Translations under genes and position numbers: made by a program
The notes under the pieces: model-generated
Database searches by the model: none
The model's input: only the letters and a program-made list of their open reading frames with translations
What the model was told of the DNA's origin: nothing
Part shown: positions 8,330 to 16,366 of the stretch, piece by piece
How positions within the stretch are numbered: the stretch's first letter is position 1
Layout of the letters: every line of letters begins with the position of its first letter
NCBI GenBank assembly: GCA_947643415.1
Contig: CANRWA010000003.1
Location: 50,482-114,481 of the forward strand
DNA from: an uncultured Clostridia bacterium
GTDB lineage: Bacteria; Bacillota; Clostridia; Lachnospirales; Lachnospiraceae
Length of the DNA stretch: 64,000 nucleotides
Direction: 5' to 3'

Positions 8330-8935
8330 ATGGACAGGAAGAATAAAATTTGGGAGAGGGAATTAACACATAAAGGAACCGTTTATCTTGAGACGGAACG
8401 GCTTATATTAAGGCGGTTTCGGAGAGAGGATCTTGAACCGGCCTATTATAATTGCTGGAGTGATGAGGAGGTATGGAAATGGACAAACTATGCGCCGATG
8501 AACTGTATTGCAGATGTAATAACGAAAGCGAACATGTTTACAGATAACTGGCTGAATGCCTATGATAATATGAACCGCTATAGTTGGGCAGTCCAGGTAA
8601 AGGATTCCGGCGAATTGATCGGACGATATTTCGGGATGCACCCAGATGATGAGCTGCGTCAGGTTGAGCTGGCATGTGAGATTGGACAGAAGTGGTGGAA
8701 TCAAGGTTTTATGACAGAGGCAACGCGGAGGATCATAGAATTTTTCTTTAAAGAGGTGGGGATGAACCGGATATTTGCATATCATGCAAGTGATAATCCT
8801 GCTTCTGGAAAGATGCAGGTTAAGGCTGGTTTGAGATGGGAAGGGACATTGAGGCAGGCCTGTAAATGTAATAATGGAATATTTGACAAGGTAATGTATG
8901 CAATACTGGCAGAGGATTATTTTAGTGAAGAATAA
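8330..8935 (+). CDS. GNAT N-acetyltransferase (RimJ/RimL-like)
   Basis: 201 residues. ETERLILRRFRREDLEPAYYNCWSDEEVWKW is the standard N-terminus of the RimJ/RimL branch, and the acetyl-CoA loop region is represented by ELACEIGQKWWNQGFMTEATRRIIEF. The C-terminal block NRIFAYHASDNPASGKMQVKAG is also typical. These enzymes acetylate protein N-termini or amino metabolites, including some antibiotics. It has an AAGGAG site and lies alone between a methyltransferase and a CbrC-like gene. One of four GNAT genes between 8.3 and 16.8 kb. Confidence 0.9.
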   Translation: MDRKNKIWERELTHKGTVYLETERLILRRFRREDLEPAYYNCWSDEEVWKWTNYAPMNCIADVITKANMFTDNWLNAYDNMNRYSWAVQVKDSGELIGRYFGMHPDDELRQVELACEIGQKWWNQGFMTEATRRIIEFFFKEVGMNRIFAYHASDNPASGKMQVKAGLRWEGTLRQACKCNNGIFDKVMYAILAEDYFSEE

Positions 8936-9063
8936 TGAGGACTCTTATTTAGTGAGAGTTTGCGCGCAGAATAGGACATAGAATATTTATATCTATCTGT
9001 TATAATATTTTTGTAGAAGCTTCTTTCTCTTCGAAAGGTACACAAAAAGGGGAAACTATAATT

Positions 9064-9927
9064 ATGAACGAATATAGGAGAAAATACATTGAATTAAAAA
9101 AAGAATTTGAGCAGTCGGAGGGAGATACGGAATGCATACAGAACCTCTATGAGTATAAGGATTATCTGGAAGAGCAGGATGCGGTAGAAGCCAGATGGGT
9201 ACTGGTGGATGTATGTGAGACACTGGAACTCTATAAGACTGCTTACGAGACCCTTCGTCCACTGGCCACACGTGCAGATAAAAAGGTTTTGAAACGGCTG
9301 GGTAAGCTGCAGGATCTCAAGGGGCTGGGAGACAGGTTTGCCCTGCCGCGCCCCAGGGGAGGAAAGGAGCGGGGGCGTCAGGCAGCCCTGCTGAAGACAC
9401 TGCCATATTTTCGGTATCATCCAAATCCACTGGCAACAGAAGCTTTTCTGGTGTCAGATCCACCTGTGGCCTGTGATTGTTGCGGAAAGTCTGTCCCAAT
9501 CTATTATGAAGGGCCGTTCTATTCGGTGGAATCCATTAGTTATCTTTGCCCGGAGTGTATCTCCAGTGGCAGGGCTGCAGAGAAATTTGACGGAGAATTT
9601 CAGGATGAGTGTTCTCTGGAAGAGGGGGTGGACAGTCCGGATAAGCTGGATGAGCTGATCCACCGCACTCCGGGCTATCATGGCTGGCAGCAGGAATATT
9701 GGCGGACACACTGTGGAGATTTCTGTGCTTTTATAGGTTATGTGGGATACCGGGAATTAAAGCAGATGGACATTGTGGATGATATCTTGGATGATTCTGT
9801 CTGGGATGAGTGGGGAGAAGAACGGGAAGATATGATCCAATATATGGTTAATGGCGGCGGTGTTCAGGGGTATCTGTTCCAGTGCCTGCACTGTGGAAAA
9901 TACCGTCTTTGGATTGATTGTGACTGA
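9064..9927 (+). CDS. CbrC-family (UPF0167) protein with N-terminal helical extension
   Basis: 287 residues. From about residue 115 the sequence follows the CbrC family: LPYFRYHPNPLATEAFL, VACDCCGKSV, YLCPECISSGRAAEKFDGEFQDEC, and the C-terminal FQCLHCGKYRLWIDCD. The four Cys pairs suggest bound zinc. E. coli CbrC is linked to colicin E2 tolerance under CreBC control; the biochemical role is unknown. The first 110 residues form a separate Glu-rich helical, TPR-like region (DYLEEQDAVEARWVLVDVCETLELYKTAYETLRPL). A TATAAT lies at 9000-9005. Confidence 0.8.
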   Translation: MNEYRRKYIELKKEFEQSEGDTECIQNLYEYKDYLEEQDAVEARWVLVDVCETLELYKTAYETLRPLATRADKKVLKRLGKLQDLKGLGDRFALPRPRGGKERGRQAALLKTLPYFRYHPNPLATEAFLVSDPPVACDCCGKSVPIYYEGPFYSVESISYLCPECISSGRAAEKFDGEFQDECSLEEGVDSPDKLDELIHRTPGYHGWQQEYWRTHCGDFCAFIGYVGYRELKQMDIVDDILDDSVWDEWGEEREDMIQYMVNGGGVQGYLFQCLHCGKYRLWIDCD

Positions 9928-9976
9928 GTTATTTACAATAATTACAGACATTGACATTTGAAGGGAGATATGTGGT

Positions 9977-10447
9977 ATGACAAGTTGCTATTTTCCAGAA
10001 GAAGAGATTACAGAAAATGATTTGTATTTTGTATGTTATATGATCGAACGTGTTGCGAGAAAACTTCATCAGAGAAATCGGTATGTAGTAAATCATATCT
10101 CCCAGGAAGAATGGGAGCTGGTTATTCGTCTTGCCAATGTGTTTCATTCGGAAAATCCATTAAAGATAGAAAGCGAATGGATCAAAGAGTATCATTTGGA
10201 TCAAGGGAATTTTGATATCGCAGATGTAGATGCTGAATTGGTGGAAGTGATACCTTCAGAGACTCAGATGGGAAAAGTTTATATGCGGCTGATCCTGTCA
10301 ACACAAAAACCAGGAGAGGATTTTGTGGAAGGAATGATACGGGTTTACAACGATGAAATATGTGATGTGATCGACAATTATAACTGTAGTGCATATTATG
10401 AACCATCTTATGCGATCACAAGGGCATATAATGAGGGAGGGTTTTGA
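9977..10447 (+). CDS. Conserved-looking hypothetical protein
   Basis: 156 residues, acidic, with no signal peptide or membrane span. Not recognised. The N-terminal stretch ENDLYFVCYMIERVARKLHQRNRYVVN and later QEEWELVIRLANVFHSENPL suggest a helical DNA- or protein-binding module, but this is only an impression. A GAAGGGAG site precedes the ATG. Its TGA overlaps the earliest possible start of the downstream NUDIX gene, so the two are probably cotranscribed and possibly translationally coupled. Confidence 0.6.
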   Translation: MTSCYFPEEEITENDLYFVCYMIERVARKLHQRNRYVVNHISQEEWELVIRLANVFHSENPLKIESEWIKEYHLDQGNFDIADVDAELVEVIPSETQMGKVYMRLILSTQKPGEDFVEGMIRVYNDEICDVIDNYNCSAYYEPSYAITRAYNEGGF

Positions 10448-10452
10448 TTAAT

Positions 10453-10908
10453 ATGGCAAGATCAGAACTTGTGACACTTACTAACATGTGTATGGTATAT
10501 GACAGGAAGGGAAATGTCCTGGTGCAGGACAAAGTGGACAAGGAATGGGGTGGATTTACTTTCCCTGGCGGGCATATTGAGAAAGGAGAGTCGTTTGTAG
10601 ATTCTGTTATTCGCGAGGTGTATGAAGAGACGGGACTTACAATAACGAATCCAAGGATCTGTGGTACGAAGGATTGGCTGAATGAGGATGGATCAAGATA
10701 TCTGGTGGTATTTTATAAAACAGATCGGTTCATAGGTGAGTTGAGATCTTCAACAGAGGGAGAAGTGAAATGGATGTCGCTGGAGGAAATGAAACGGGGG
10801 AAACTGGCAGAGGGCATGGCAGACATGCTGAGAGTTTTTCTGGAGGATGATATCAGCGAATTTCACTATACAAGAGAAAAGGATGAATGGAAATATGAAT
10901 TGAAGTAG
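10453..10908 (+). CDS. NUDIX hydrolase, 8-oxo-dGTP diphosphatase-like
   Basis: 151 residues with a complete Nudix box, GGHIEKGESFVDSVIREVYEETGL (about residues 39-62), the metal-binding signature GX5EX7REUXEEXGU. Family members hydrolyse nucleoside diphosphates linked to another moiety; the MutT-like 8-oxo-dGTP role is the usual database label but specificity is unknown. The ATG at 10453 fits GGGAGG (10435-10440); a TTG at 10444 would overlap the upstream gene. The GNAT gene follows after 13 bp, forming a three-gene unit. Confidence 0.88.
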   Translation: MARSELVTLTNMCMVYDRKGNVLVQDKVDKEWGGFTFPGGHIEKGESFVDSVIREVYEETGLTITNPRICGTKDWLNEDGSRYLVVFYKTDRFIGELRSSTEGEVKWMSLEEMKRGKLAEGMADMLRVFLEDDISEFHYTREKDEWKYELK

Positions 10909-10921
10909 AGTGGAGGCTTTT

Positions 10922-11431
10922 ATGGATAAATATATATTCAGAACAATCCGACAGGAGGAGACAGAACAGGCTATCCTTATTGAAAAGATCTGTTTTCCGC
11001 CGAATGAGGCATGTACGGAAGATATGATGCGGTCGCGCATTGTAAAAGTGTCAGATCTGTTTCTGGTAGCAGAGGATACAGATATGGGTAAGATAGCAGG
11101 TTTTCTAACCGGATTATCTACCAATGAGACCTCTTTCCGTGATGAATTTTTCTGGGATGCTGACTTGTATGATCCGGACGGCAGAAATCTTATGGTGCTG
11201 GGGCTGAATGTACTTCCCGAGTACCGTGGACAGGGGCTGGCGAGGGAACTGGTACAGCGGTATCTTCGCCGGGAGGGCGAGAGGGGCAGACAGGTCGTCC
11301 TGCTGACCTGTCTGCCTGATAAGATAAAGATGTATGAAAAGATGGGATTTCATGATCAGGGTCTGTCAAAATCCATATGGGGCGGCGAGCGGTGGCATGA
11401 GATGAGTTATCCTATTACAAATAATGGATAG
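10922..11431 (+). CDS. GNAT N-acetyltransferase
   Basis: 169 residues; MDKYIFRTIRQEETEQAILIEKICFPPNEA is the usual N-terminal strand and helix, and motif A is LMVLGLNVLPEYRGQGLARELVQRYL, with the R-G-x-G-L/A acetyl-CoA loop. The end, KIKMYEKMGFHDQG, is the typical beta6-beta7 region. The substrate is unknown. The ATG at 10922 is chosen for the GTGGAGG site just before it. It converges on hisD, with 8 bp between the two stop codons. Confidence 0.88.
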   Translation: MDKYIFRTIRQEETEQAILIEKICFPPNEACTEDMMRSRIVKVSDLFLVAEDTDMGKIAGFLTGLSTNETSFRDEFFWDADLYDPDGRNLMVLGLNVLPEYRGQGLARELVQRYLRREGERGRQVVLLTCLPDKIKMYEKMGFHDQGLSKSIWGGERWHEMSYPITNNG

Positions 11432-11439
11432 GTGGACGC

Positions 11440-12729
11440 TCATGCTTTCCGAACTGTTACTGCCAGGGCATGTGCCATCATGCCTTCCGCTCTGGCAAGC
11501 TGGGTGATATGGCCGGCGTTTTTCTCCAGAGCCTTTTTCGTATACCGGATCACGCTGTAGCCCCTCATAAATTCCTGGACTGACATGCCAGAGGAAAATC
11601 TGGCAGTTCCACAGGTGGGGAGGATATGGTTCGTTCCACAAAAATAATCTCCTACCGGCTCTGTGCTGTACTCTCCCACGAATACGGCCCCGGCATTGGT
11701 CAGTCGGGCCAGGGCATCTTCATAATCTGTCAATAGCAGCTCTGCATGCTCTGGTGCGATTTCATTTACCGCATCCACTGCTTCCTGAATGGAATCCACG
11801 ATAAAGATATCACCATAATTTTCAAAGGATTGTCTGGTGGCATTTACCAGATTATGTTCCTGGCACAGCCGGAGGATCTCATCCCTGATCTGTTCTGCCT
11901 GTTTTTCTGACAGGCAGAAAGCGGTGCTGGCTTCAAATCCGGTTCCATGTTCCGCCTGCGACATGAGATCGGCAGCGATAAAGGTTGGATTTGCCTTTTC
12001 ATCGGCGATGATCGCGATTTCAGATGGTCCGGCGATGGAATCAATCTTTACCTCACCAAAAAGAAGGCGCTTTGCCATCTGGGTGAAATTGTTTCCAGGC
12101 CCGGTGATGGCGTCAACTTTCTGCACGGTTTCTGTCCCATAGGCAACGGCAGCTAATCCCTGGGAACCAGATATTTTGTAATAATTTCTTACGTTTAAGT
12201 AATCTGCCACATAGAGCAGGTGCTCATCAATCTTTCCGTCTTTTCCTGGTTTGGTAAGGATATAGATATCGGGTACTCCGGCGACGATGGCAGGAACCAG
12301 ATTCATACATAGAGTGGAAACAAGGGGCGCCATATTTCCCGGCACCGTGACTGCAACACGGTTCAGTGGCGTGTACCGTCGTTCAAGGATAACGCCATCT
12401 TCGTATTTTTCAGAAAAACCAGAAGGCACCTGCTTTCTGTGGAACTGGAACAGATTATCACATGCCTTTTTTACTGCTGCCTTAAATTCATTGGATACGG
12501 TTTCTTTTGCCTGGGCAAATTCATCATCTGATACAAATAATCCGATCTTTTGGATATCCACATCATCAAATTGTTTCATATAAGCATGAAGTGCCAGATC
12601 CCCCTTGGCCTTTACCTGTTTTAGGACTTCTTTCACTGTGTCCTCGACCTCAGATGGGATACTTCCCCTTCGGTTGAGAAGACTGATAAATCTTGGGTTT
12701 TTGTGGCTGAATCTGCTGATTGATACCAT
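11440..12729 (-). CDS. hisD: Histidinol dehydrogenase
   Basis: 429 residues, close to the usual length. It catalyses the last two steps of histidine synthesis (L-histidinol to L-histidine with two NAD+). Signature pieces: RYTPLNRVAVTVPGNMAPLVSTLCMNLVPA, the cysteine-less substrate loop GPGNNFTQMAKRLLFGEVKIDSIAGPSEI, the base region EIAPEHAEL, and VFVGEYSTEPVGDYFCGTNHILPT. The start at 12729 follows AAGGAGG; upstream in-frame codons belong to the leader. The gene stands apart from any his operon. Its own promoter and a terminator-bearing leader (12767-12835) suggest individual control, possibly by attenuation. A paralog with another dehydrogenase role cannot be excluded. Confidence 0.92.
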   Translation of the reverse strand: MVSISRFSHKNPRFISLLNRRGSIPSEVEDTVKEVLKQVKAKGDLALHAYMKQFDDVDIQKIGLFVSDDEFAQAKETVSNEFKAAVKKACDNLFQFHRKQVPSGFSEKYEDGVILERRYTPLNRVAVTVPGNMAPLVSTLCMNLVPAIVAGVPDIYILTKPGKDGKIDEHLLYVADYLNVRNYYKISGSQGLAAVAYGTETVQKVDAITGPGNNFTQMAKRLLFGEVKIDSIAGPSEIAIIADEKANPTFIAADLMSQAEHGTGFEASTAFCLSEKQAEQIRDEILRLCQEHNLVNATRQSFENYGDIFIVDSIQEAVDAVNEIAPEHAELLLTDYEDALARLTNAGAVFVGEYSTEPVGDYFCGTNHILPTCGTARFSSGMSVQEFMRGYSVIRYTKKALEKNAGHITQLARAEGMMAHALAVTVRKA

Positions 12730-12766
12730 TTTTTCATCCTCCTTATTAAAGATATAAAAATAAAAA

Positions 12767-12799
12767 ACGCCTGTCAGAAAGATTTTCCCTGACAAGCGT
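12767..12799 (-). promoter_or_regulatory. Intrinsic terminator/attenuator in the hisD leader
   Basis: Read on the minus strand, ACGCTTGTCAG and CTGACAGGCGT form an 11-bp stem with one G-U or mismatch, followed directly by TTTTTT, and the hisD ribosome binding site lies about 20 nt further on. A competing pairing CCTGA/TCAGG (and GCCTG/CAGGC) in the same leader could act as antiterminator. The hairpin is useful only to transcripts heading into hisD. No T-box consensus or run of His codons is present, so the signal that is read is unknown. Confidence 0.65.
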
Positions 12800-12829
12800 G
12801 GATCAGGCATTGCGCCTAATATCATTTAA

Positions 12830-12858
12830 AAGATAACAATTTTTGAAAGGCTTGTCAA
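12830..12858 (-). promoter_or_regulatory. Sigma-A promoter of hisD
   Basis: On the minus strand TTGACA (12853-12858) and TATCTT (12830-12835) are separated by 17 bp. The transcript would start near 12823, about 25 nt before the attenuator stem. Confidence 0.7.
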
Positions 12859-12947
12859 TATTTTGTTATAAAAATTGCTTATTCTATCAGAAAGGAGTAT
12901 AATATAAAAACACGCAAAGGAAGGAATCTAAAAGGAGGTCTTAAAGG

Positions 12948-13505
12948 ATGTCTCATCAAGGAAGCCATATCTGGTACAAAGGCTTATGTGAAAATGAGAT
13001 AAACAGAGAATTGTTCCGGCATTTTATCCGGCGACAGGAGGTTACGGACTGCTGGCGCAGAGAGGACGGAAAATGGGTGGTCAAAAGTGATCCCTTTATA
13101 GACGACTGGTCAGAAGAAGACTATGGTATCCTTGTGGACTGCCTTCGGAATACAGTAACTACAGGTGGTTTTGTACAGGGGGCTTTTTGTGGTGGGTATC
13201 TAAAAGGATTTGTCTCGGTGGAAGCGGAGCTGTTCGGCGGGGAGAACAGATATCTGGATCTTTCCAGCATCCATGTATCGGAGGATATGCGGGGGAGAGG
13301 CATTGGAGGTACTCTTTTTGCCATGGCAAGAGAATGGGCAGGTAAAAAAGGGGCTGGAAAGCTGTATATCTCTGCCCATTCGGCAGTCGAGAGCCAGGCA
13401 TTTTATAAGGCGATGGGCTGTGTGGAGGCAAAGGTTTATAACAGGGAACATACAGAAAAGGAGCCTTATGACTGTCAATTAGAGTGCGGGGTGTCCAGAT
13501 CATGA
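12948..13505 (+). CDS. GNAT N-acetyltransferase
   Basis: 185 residues. The acetyl-CoA motif is RYLDLSSIHVSEDMRGRGIGGTLFAMAREWA (about 101-131; R-G-R-G-I-G loop), and the closing block is KLYISAHSAVESQAFYKAMGCVEA. This resembles the branch often labelled streptothricin or aminoglycoside acetyltransferase-like, but no substrate can be assigned. It has an AAAGGAGG site and its own upstream region; it diverges from hisD. The GTATAATATAA just upstream (12898-12908) is a plausible -10 region. Confidence 0.87.
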   Translation: MSHQGSHIWYKGLCENEINRELFRHFIRRQEVTDCWRREDGKWVVKSDPFIDDWSEEDYGILVDCLRNTVTTGGFVQGAFCGGYLKGFVSVEAELFGGENRYLDLSSIHVSEDMRGRGIGGTLFAMAREWAGKKGAGKLYISAHSAVESQAFYKAMGCVEAKVYNREHTEKEPYDCQLECGVSRS

Positions 13506-13604
13506 CTGCATTAAAAGAGGGGGGGCTGGCAGTGGAGGTTATATTCTGCACCGAAGTGGCAGCAGAGACCGCTGGCGGACTGAAACTGCTTTATGGGATG
13601 GGTA

Positions 13605-13970
13605 TCAGAGCAGTTCATAACCGGCATCTCCTAATACATCTGCTGCTTTTTGATAATTTTCTTCCTTGACTAGAATATAGTCGGTATTATAAGTTGATAT
13701 GGCAAAAATCCCGATTTTGTTTTCGGCTAACAGAGTGGATATGTGGGAAAGGATACCGATCAGGGAGAAATCCAGAGTGCCTTCGATCCGGAATGCTTTC
13801 CAGCCATCGTCACATAAGATTATATTGGCAGGTACATTTTCAGTGATACAGACCAGAGAATTTTCTTCTTCTGTCTTTCCGATAAAGCAGTATTCTTGAT
13901 TCAGGTCAGTTTGTGAATAGTCATTCACTTTACACACTGAAAAATTATAATCTATTTTTTTGAGCTTCAT
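13605..13970 (-). CDS. ACT-domain protein (ACT_7/CASTOR-like)
   Basis: 121 residues made of two small alpha/beta lobes. AFRIEGTLDFSLIGILSHISTLLAENKIGIFAISTYNTDYILVKEENYQKA is the second ACT lobe typical of the short bacterial ACT proteins related to CASTOR, which bind amino acids. The first lobe includes NSLVCITENVPA. Such proteins are thought to act as free-standing amino-acid sensors. It is convergent with the GNAT gene. No operon partner is visible. Confidence 0.8.
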   Translation of the reverse strand: MKLKKIDYNFSVCKVNDYSQTDLNQEYCFIGKTEEENSLVCITENVPANIILCDDGWKAFRIEGTLDFSLIGILSHISTLLAENKIGIFAISTYNTDYILVKEENYQKAADVLGDAGYELL

Positions 13971-14023
13971 ATAAATATTCCCCTCTCTTATTCTCGCACG
14001 GGCAAAGTTCGATGTGTGCGGAG

Positions 14024-14064
14024 CAAGAATCGCTATAGCGAATTTATTCGCTTTGCGATTCTTG
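14024..14064. other. Strong two-tier palindrome
   Basis: CAAGAATCGC (14024-14033) pairs with GCGATTCTTG (14055-14064); inside, AGCGAA (14037-14042) pairs with TTCGCT (14047-14052). No U-run follows, so termination is doubtful. It lies between the ACT gene and a NUDIX remnant. Confidence 0.55.
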
Positions 14065-14119
14065 GAGGGCTGAGGTTCTCAGCCAGCCCTTTTCTATTAT
14101 ACTCCATTTGCTCTGGGAA

Positions 14120-14239
14120 GGAAATATTCAATTATGGAGGGTCTTATTGCAGCTCAGAAGTGATAATCACTGTTGGTCTTATGCAGGTGGTTCTGTTGAA
14201 CTGGATGAGGAAAGGATTGTTAGGGGGAAGGCAGGATGA
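14120..14239 (+). pseudogene. Remnant of a NUDIX hydrolase gene
   Basis: One frame reads ...VLLQLRSDNHCWSYAGGSVELDEERIVRGKAG then TGA. LLQLRSDNHCW-Y-GGSVELDE is the strand-and-Nudix-box entry of ADP-ribose or MutT-type NUDIX hydrolases, but the rest of the Nudix box (REUXEEXG) and the whole C-terminus are missing, and no start codon precedes it. The fragment ends at the start of the YjbR gene, so a deletion probably joined the two. Confidence 0.65.
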
Positions 14240-14577
14240 CTACAAGAGAGGAGGCGCTGTCCTATGGGATGGCCTTTCAGGATGTATACCAGGATACACC
14301 ATTTCGTGATCCAAACTGGATACTGGTTCGGTATAAAAAGAACAAAAAAGCTTTTTTATGGACCTATGAATATCAGGGGCAGATGCGTATTAATATAAAA
14401 GTAGATCCGGAATGGAGGGATTTCTGGAGAAATACTTATGAGGCTGTGATCCCAGGATACCATCAGAATAAGGAGCATTGGAATACGGTGATACTGGATG
14501 GGAGTGTACCGGATGGAGATATACGGAGAATGATCGCAGAGAGCTATGATCTTATTGTGGGCAGGAGGGGAAGATGA
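14236..14577 (+). CDS. MmcQ/YjbR family protein
   Basis: 113 residues. MTTREEALSYGMAFQDVYQDTPFRDPNWILVRYKKNKKAFLWTYEYQG and the end VPDGDIRRMIAESYDLIVGR follow the MmcQ/YjbR fold (CyaY-like, sometimes called DNA-binding). The true function is unknown. GGGGGAAGG stands before the ATG, within the 3' end of the NUDIX remnant. The next gene starts directly after its stop, so the two form a unit. Confidence 0.85.
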   Translation: MTTREEALSYGMAFQDVYQDTPFRDPNWILVRYKKNKKAFLWTYEYQGQMRINIKVDPEWRDFWRNTYEAVIPGYHQNKEHWNTVILDGSVPDGDIRRMIAESYDLIVGRRGR

Positions 14578-15381
14578 ATGGTTTATTTTGTAGAAGAACT
14601 GGAATTGGATCGTGGGATCAATCCAGCTACCAGAAAAGAATATACAAAGGATAGTACAATTATTATTCTGGAGGAAAAGGATACCCCTGATATGTTCTGT
14701 GGCAGGGGTGAAAATGGAATATATACTGTACGGATGGCAACAGGTAACAAAAACTGGGAAATGGCGGTGGGAGATTTCATCGACTATGCCAGGGCAGAGG
14801 ATCTGGAGGCGGTGGTATGTGTTTCAGGAGAAAGACTGGCTCAGGTGAGGAAAGTATATCAGGGCCATTGTTATAATGAGAGAGGATTAAGAATATATGA
14901 ACCTGATTTTCTGGTGCACAGCACAACATATGAGAGTGGAAAGGAGATTTTGCTAGATGGGCATCTGAAAAGCTGGAACCGGTTGAGGCAGGAGGGAAGG
15001 ATCACAGAAGAGGTTCCCATTGGAAGAAGCCTGGGCGATCCGGACTATTTTTCAGATTATATCATGTTTTCCCAGGGAGCGGTTTCATCAGAAATTGTAG
15101 TAATGTCAAAACAGGCAGGAGAGATCGTTATGGATGGAAATGGTAAATATAGGACAGGGATACGTTTCTATCTTGACGCAGAGGCAATAGCTGAAGATGG
15201 GATATTGCTTCGGGATGGAATCCATATCAAAGTAAAGGATGAGCTGCCTTTGGAGAAGTATCTGCTGTGGTGGGCAGACTGGCAGCGGGCCGGGCTGCAG
15301 GACCCGGTGTCTACTCCGCTGATATTTACTGAGAGGACAAATGTCATGTTTCAGGAAAGAAAAAGGAATGGGATCATGTAA
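14578..15381 (+). CDS. Hypothetical protein, possibly of ADP-ribosyltransferase/KptA-like fold
   Basis: 267 residues, soluble, family not recognised. The ATG at 14578 abuts the YjbR stop, with AGGAGGGGAAG as binding site. The middle part DFLVHSTTYESGKEILLDGHLKSWNRLRQEG and later SDYIMFSQGAVSSEIVVMSKQAG and TGIRFYLDAEAIAEDGILLRDG recall the strand order of tRNA 2'-phosphotransferase (Tpt1/KptA) and related NAD-using folds: a VH-x-T strand, then a helix, then a strand pair. This is inference at low confidence. A structure prediction of residues 105-245 compared with KptA would decide it. Confidence 0.5.
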   Translation: MVYFVEELELDRGINPATRKEYTKDSTIIILEEKDTPDMFCGRGENGIYTVRMATGNKNWEMAVGDFIDYARAEDLEAVVCVSGERLAQVRKVYQGHCYNERGLRIYEPDFLVHSTTYESGKEILLDGHLKSWNRLRQEGRITEEVPIGRSLGDPDYFSDYIMFSQGAVSSEIVVMSKQAGEIVMDGNGKYRTGIRFYLDAEAIAEDGILLRDGIHIKVKDELPLEKYLLWWADWQRAGLQDPVSTPLIFTERTNVMFQERKRNGIM

Positions 15382-15487
15382 AGAGTAATCAACTTAAAGT
15401 TGAGACACTATGCACCTATATAGTTGATTGTATTTTGCGCATCCAAAGGATACAATAGAATTATCAAATAAAACGGAGGTGCAGGAT

Positions 15488-16312
15488 ATGGCATTACAGG
15501 GAATAGGAAACCGCATTAAGGCAATACGGCAGGACAGAGGATTTACACAGAAGCAGTTAGCAGGCCTGCTGGGGGTGACAGAGCAGGCAGTATCAAAATG
15601 GGAGCGGGAGACCAGCTATCCGGATATTTCTATGCTAAATGGGATATCGGAAGTGATGGATTGCTCACTGGATTATCTGTTCCAGTATGAGTCTGGCAAA
15701 AAGAACCTGTTGGATCAGGACAGTATTGAGCGAAGGGCAGAGGTCAACCGGCATTTGCTGCCGGACATCATCTCTCTTGAATTTGGAGAGGGGCTGGTTC
15801 CTGTTTTTTTGTCTGAGGACAGGCAGGGGTTTCCCCATATCAACGGATTGCGCTGCCAGGCAGCATCGCAATGGGGGGTGATTCTTCCCGTGATCCGGAT
15901 GTTGGATCAGATGGCACTGGGATCAGATCAGTACCGGATCAATATCAATGGGGTATGCATGTATGAGGGCAGGCAGAAGGATATGGATGAAGATAGCCTG
16001 GAAGGGATATTGGAAAAACTGAAAGATACGATATTTAAAAATATAGAATTTGTGCTGAACAATCAGACAATATATCATATGGTGGAAAATCTGCGGGCAC
16101 AGTATCCTTATGTAGTTCAGGATATCATACCAGATGTGGTTTCTTATTCCATGCTCCGCCAGGTTGTCATTTATCTTCTGAAAGAACAGGGATGTGCTGT
16201 GAATCCATTGATCCTGATTATAGAATCAATGGAACGCCATGCCGGGATAAGGGATCCGAAGGAGCTTGCGGGGAAAGTGGCAGAGGAGATCGGAGAGGGG
16301 TTTCGGTTTTAG
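15488..16312 (+). CDS. XRE-family transcriptional regulator
   Basis: 274 residues. The helix-turn-helix (about 5-65) reads IGNRIKAIRQDRGFTQKQLAGLLGVTEQAVSKWERETSYPDISMLNGISEVMDCSLDYL. The C-terminal 200 residues form a globular domain of unknown ligand (DIISLEFGEGLVPVFLSE ... HINGLRCQAASQWGVILPVIRMLD), reminiscent of the FHIPEP-like domain sometimes found in such regulators. The ATG at 15488 follows ACGGAGGTGC; 20 upstream in-frame codons are rejected. Its TAG stop codon is the first triplet of the TAGCTCAACGGCG repeat, so insertion of that repeat may have set the present C-terminus (GFRF). Confidence 0.85.
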   Translation: MALQGIGNRIKAIRQDRGFTQKQLAGLLGVTEQAVSKWERETSYPDISMLNGISEVMDCSLDYLFQYESGKKNLLDQDSIERRAEVNRHLLPDIISLEFGEGLVPVFLSEDRQGFPHINGLRCQAASQWGVILPVIRMLDQMALGSDQYRININGVCMYEGRQKDMDEDSLEGILEKLKDTIFKNIEFVLNNQTIYHMVENLRAQYPYVVQDIIPDVVSYSMLRQVVIYLLKEQGCAVNPLILIIESMERHAGIRDPKELAGKVAEEIGEGFRF

Positions 16313-16336
16313 CTCAACGGCGCCAATTTGAACCCG
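16310..16336 (+). repeat. Single copy of the TAGCTCAACGGCG repeat
   Basis: TAGCTCAACGGCGCCAATT followed by TGAACCCG matches the right half of the 929-993 element over about 27 bp. No inverted partner is seen nearby. It starts at the XRE stop codon and lies in the leader of the following GNAT gene. Confidence 0.65.
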
Positions 16337-16366
16337 TTATTGTACTGTAGGGGGTAATCGGTAAAT

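Noticed and set aside
12730..12830. T-box riboswitch before hisD
   Set aside because: No TGGNACCGCG antiterminator motif and no specifier stem; the leader is too short.
14016..14309. Open frame of 97 codons over the palindrome
   Set aside because: No binding site; the palindrome and the NUDIX relic in another frame explain the sequence better.
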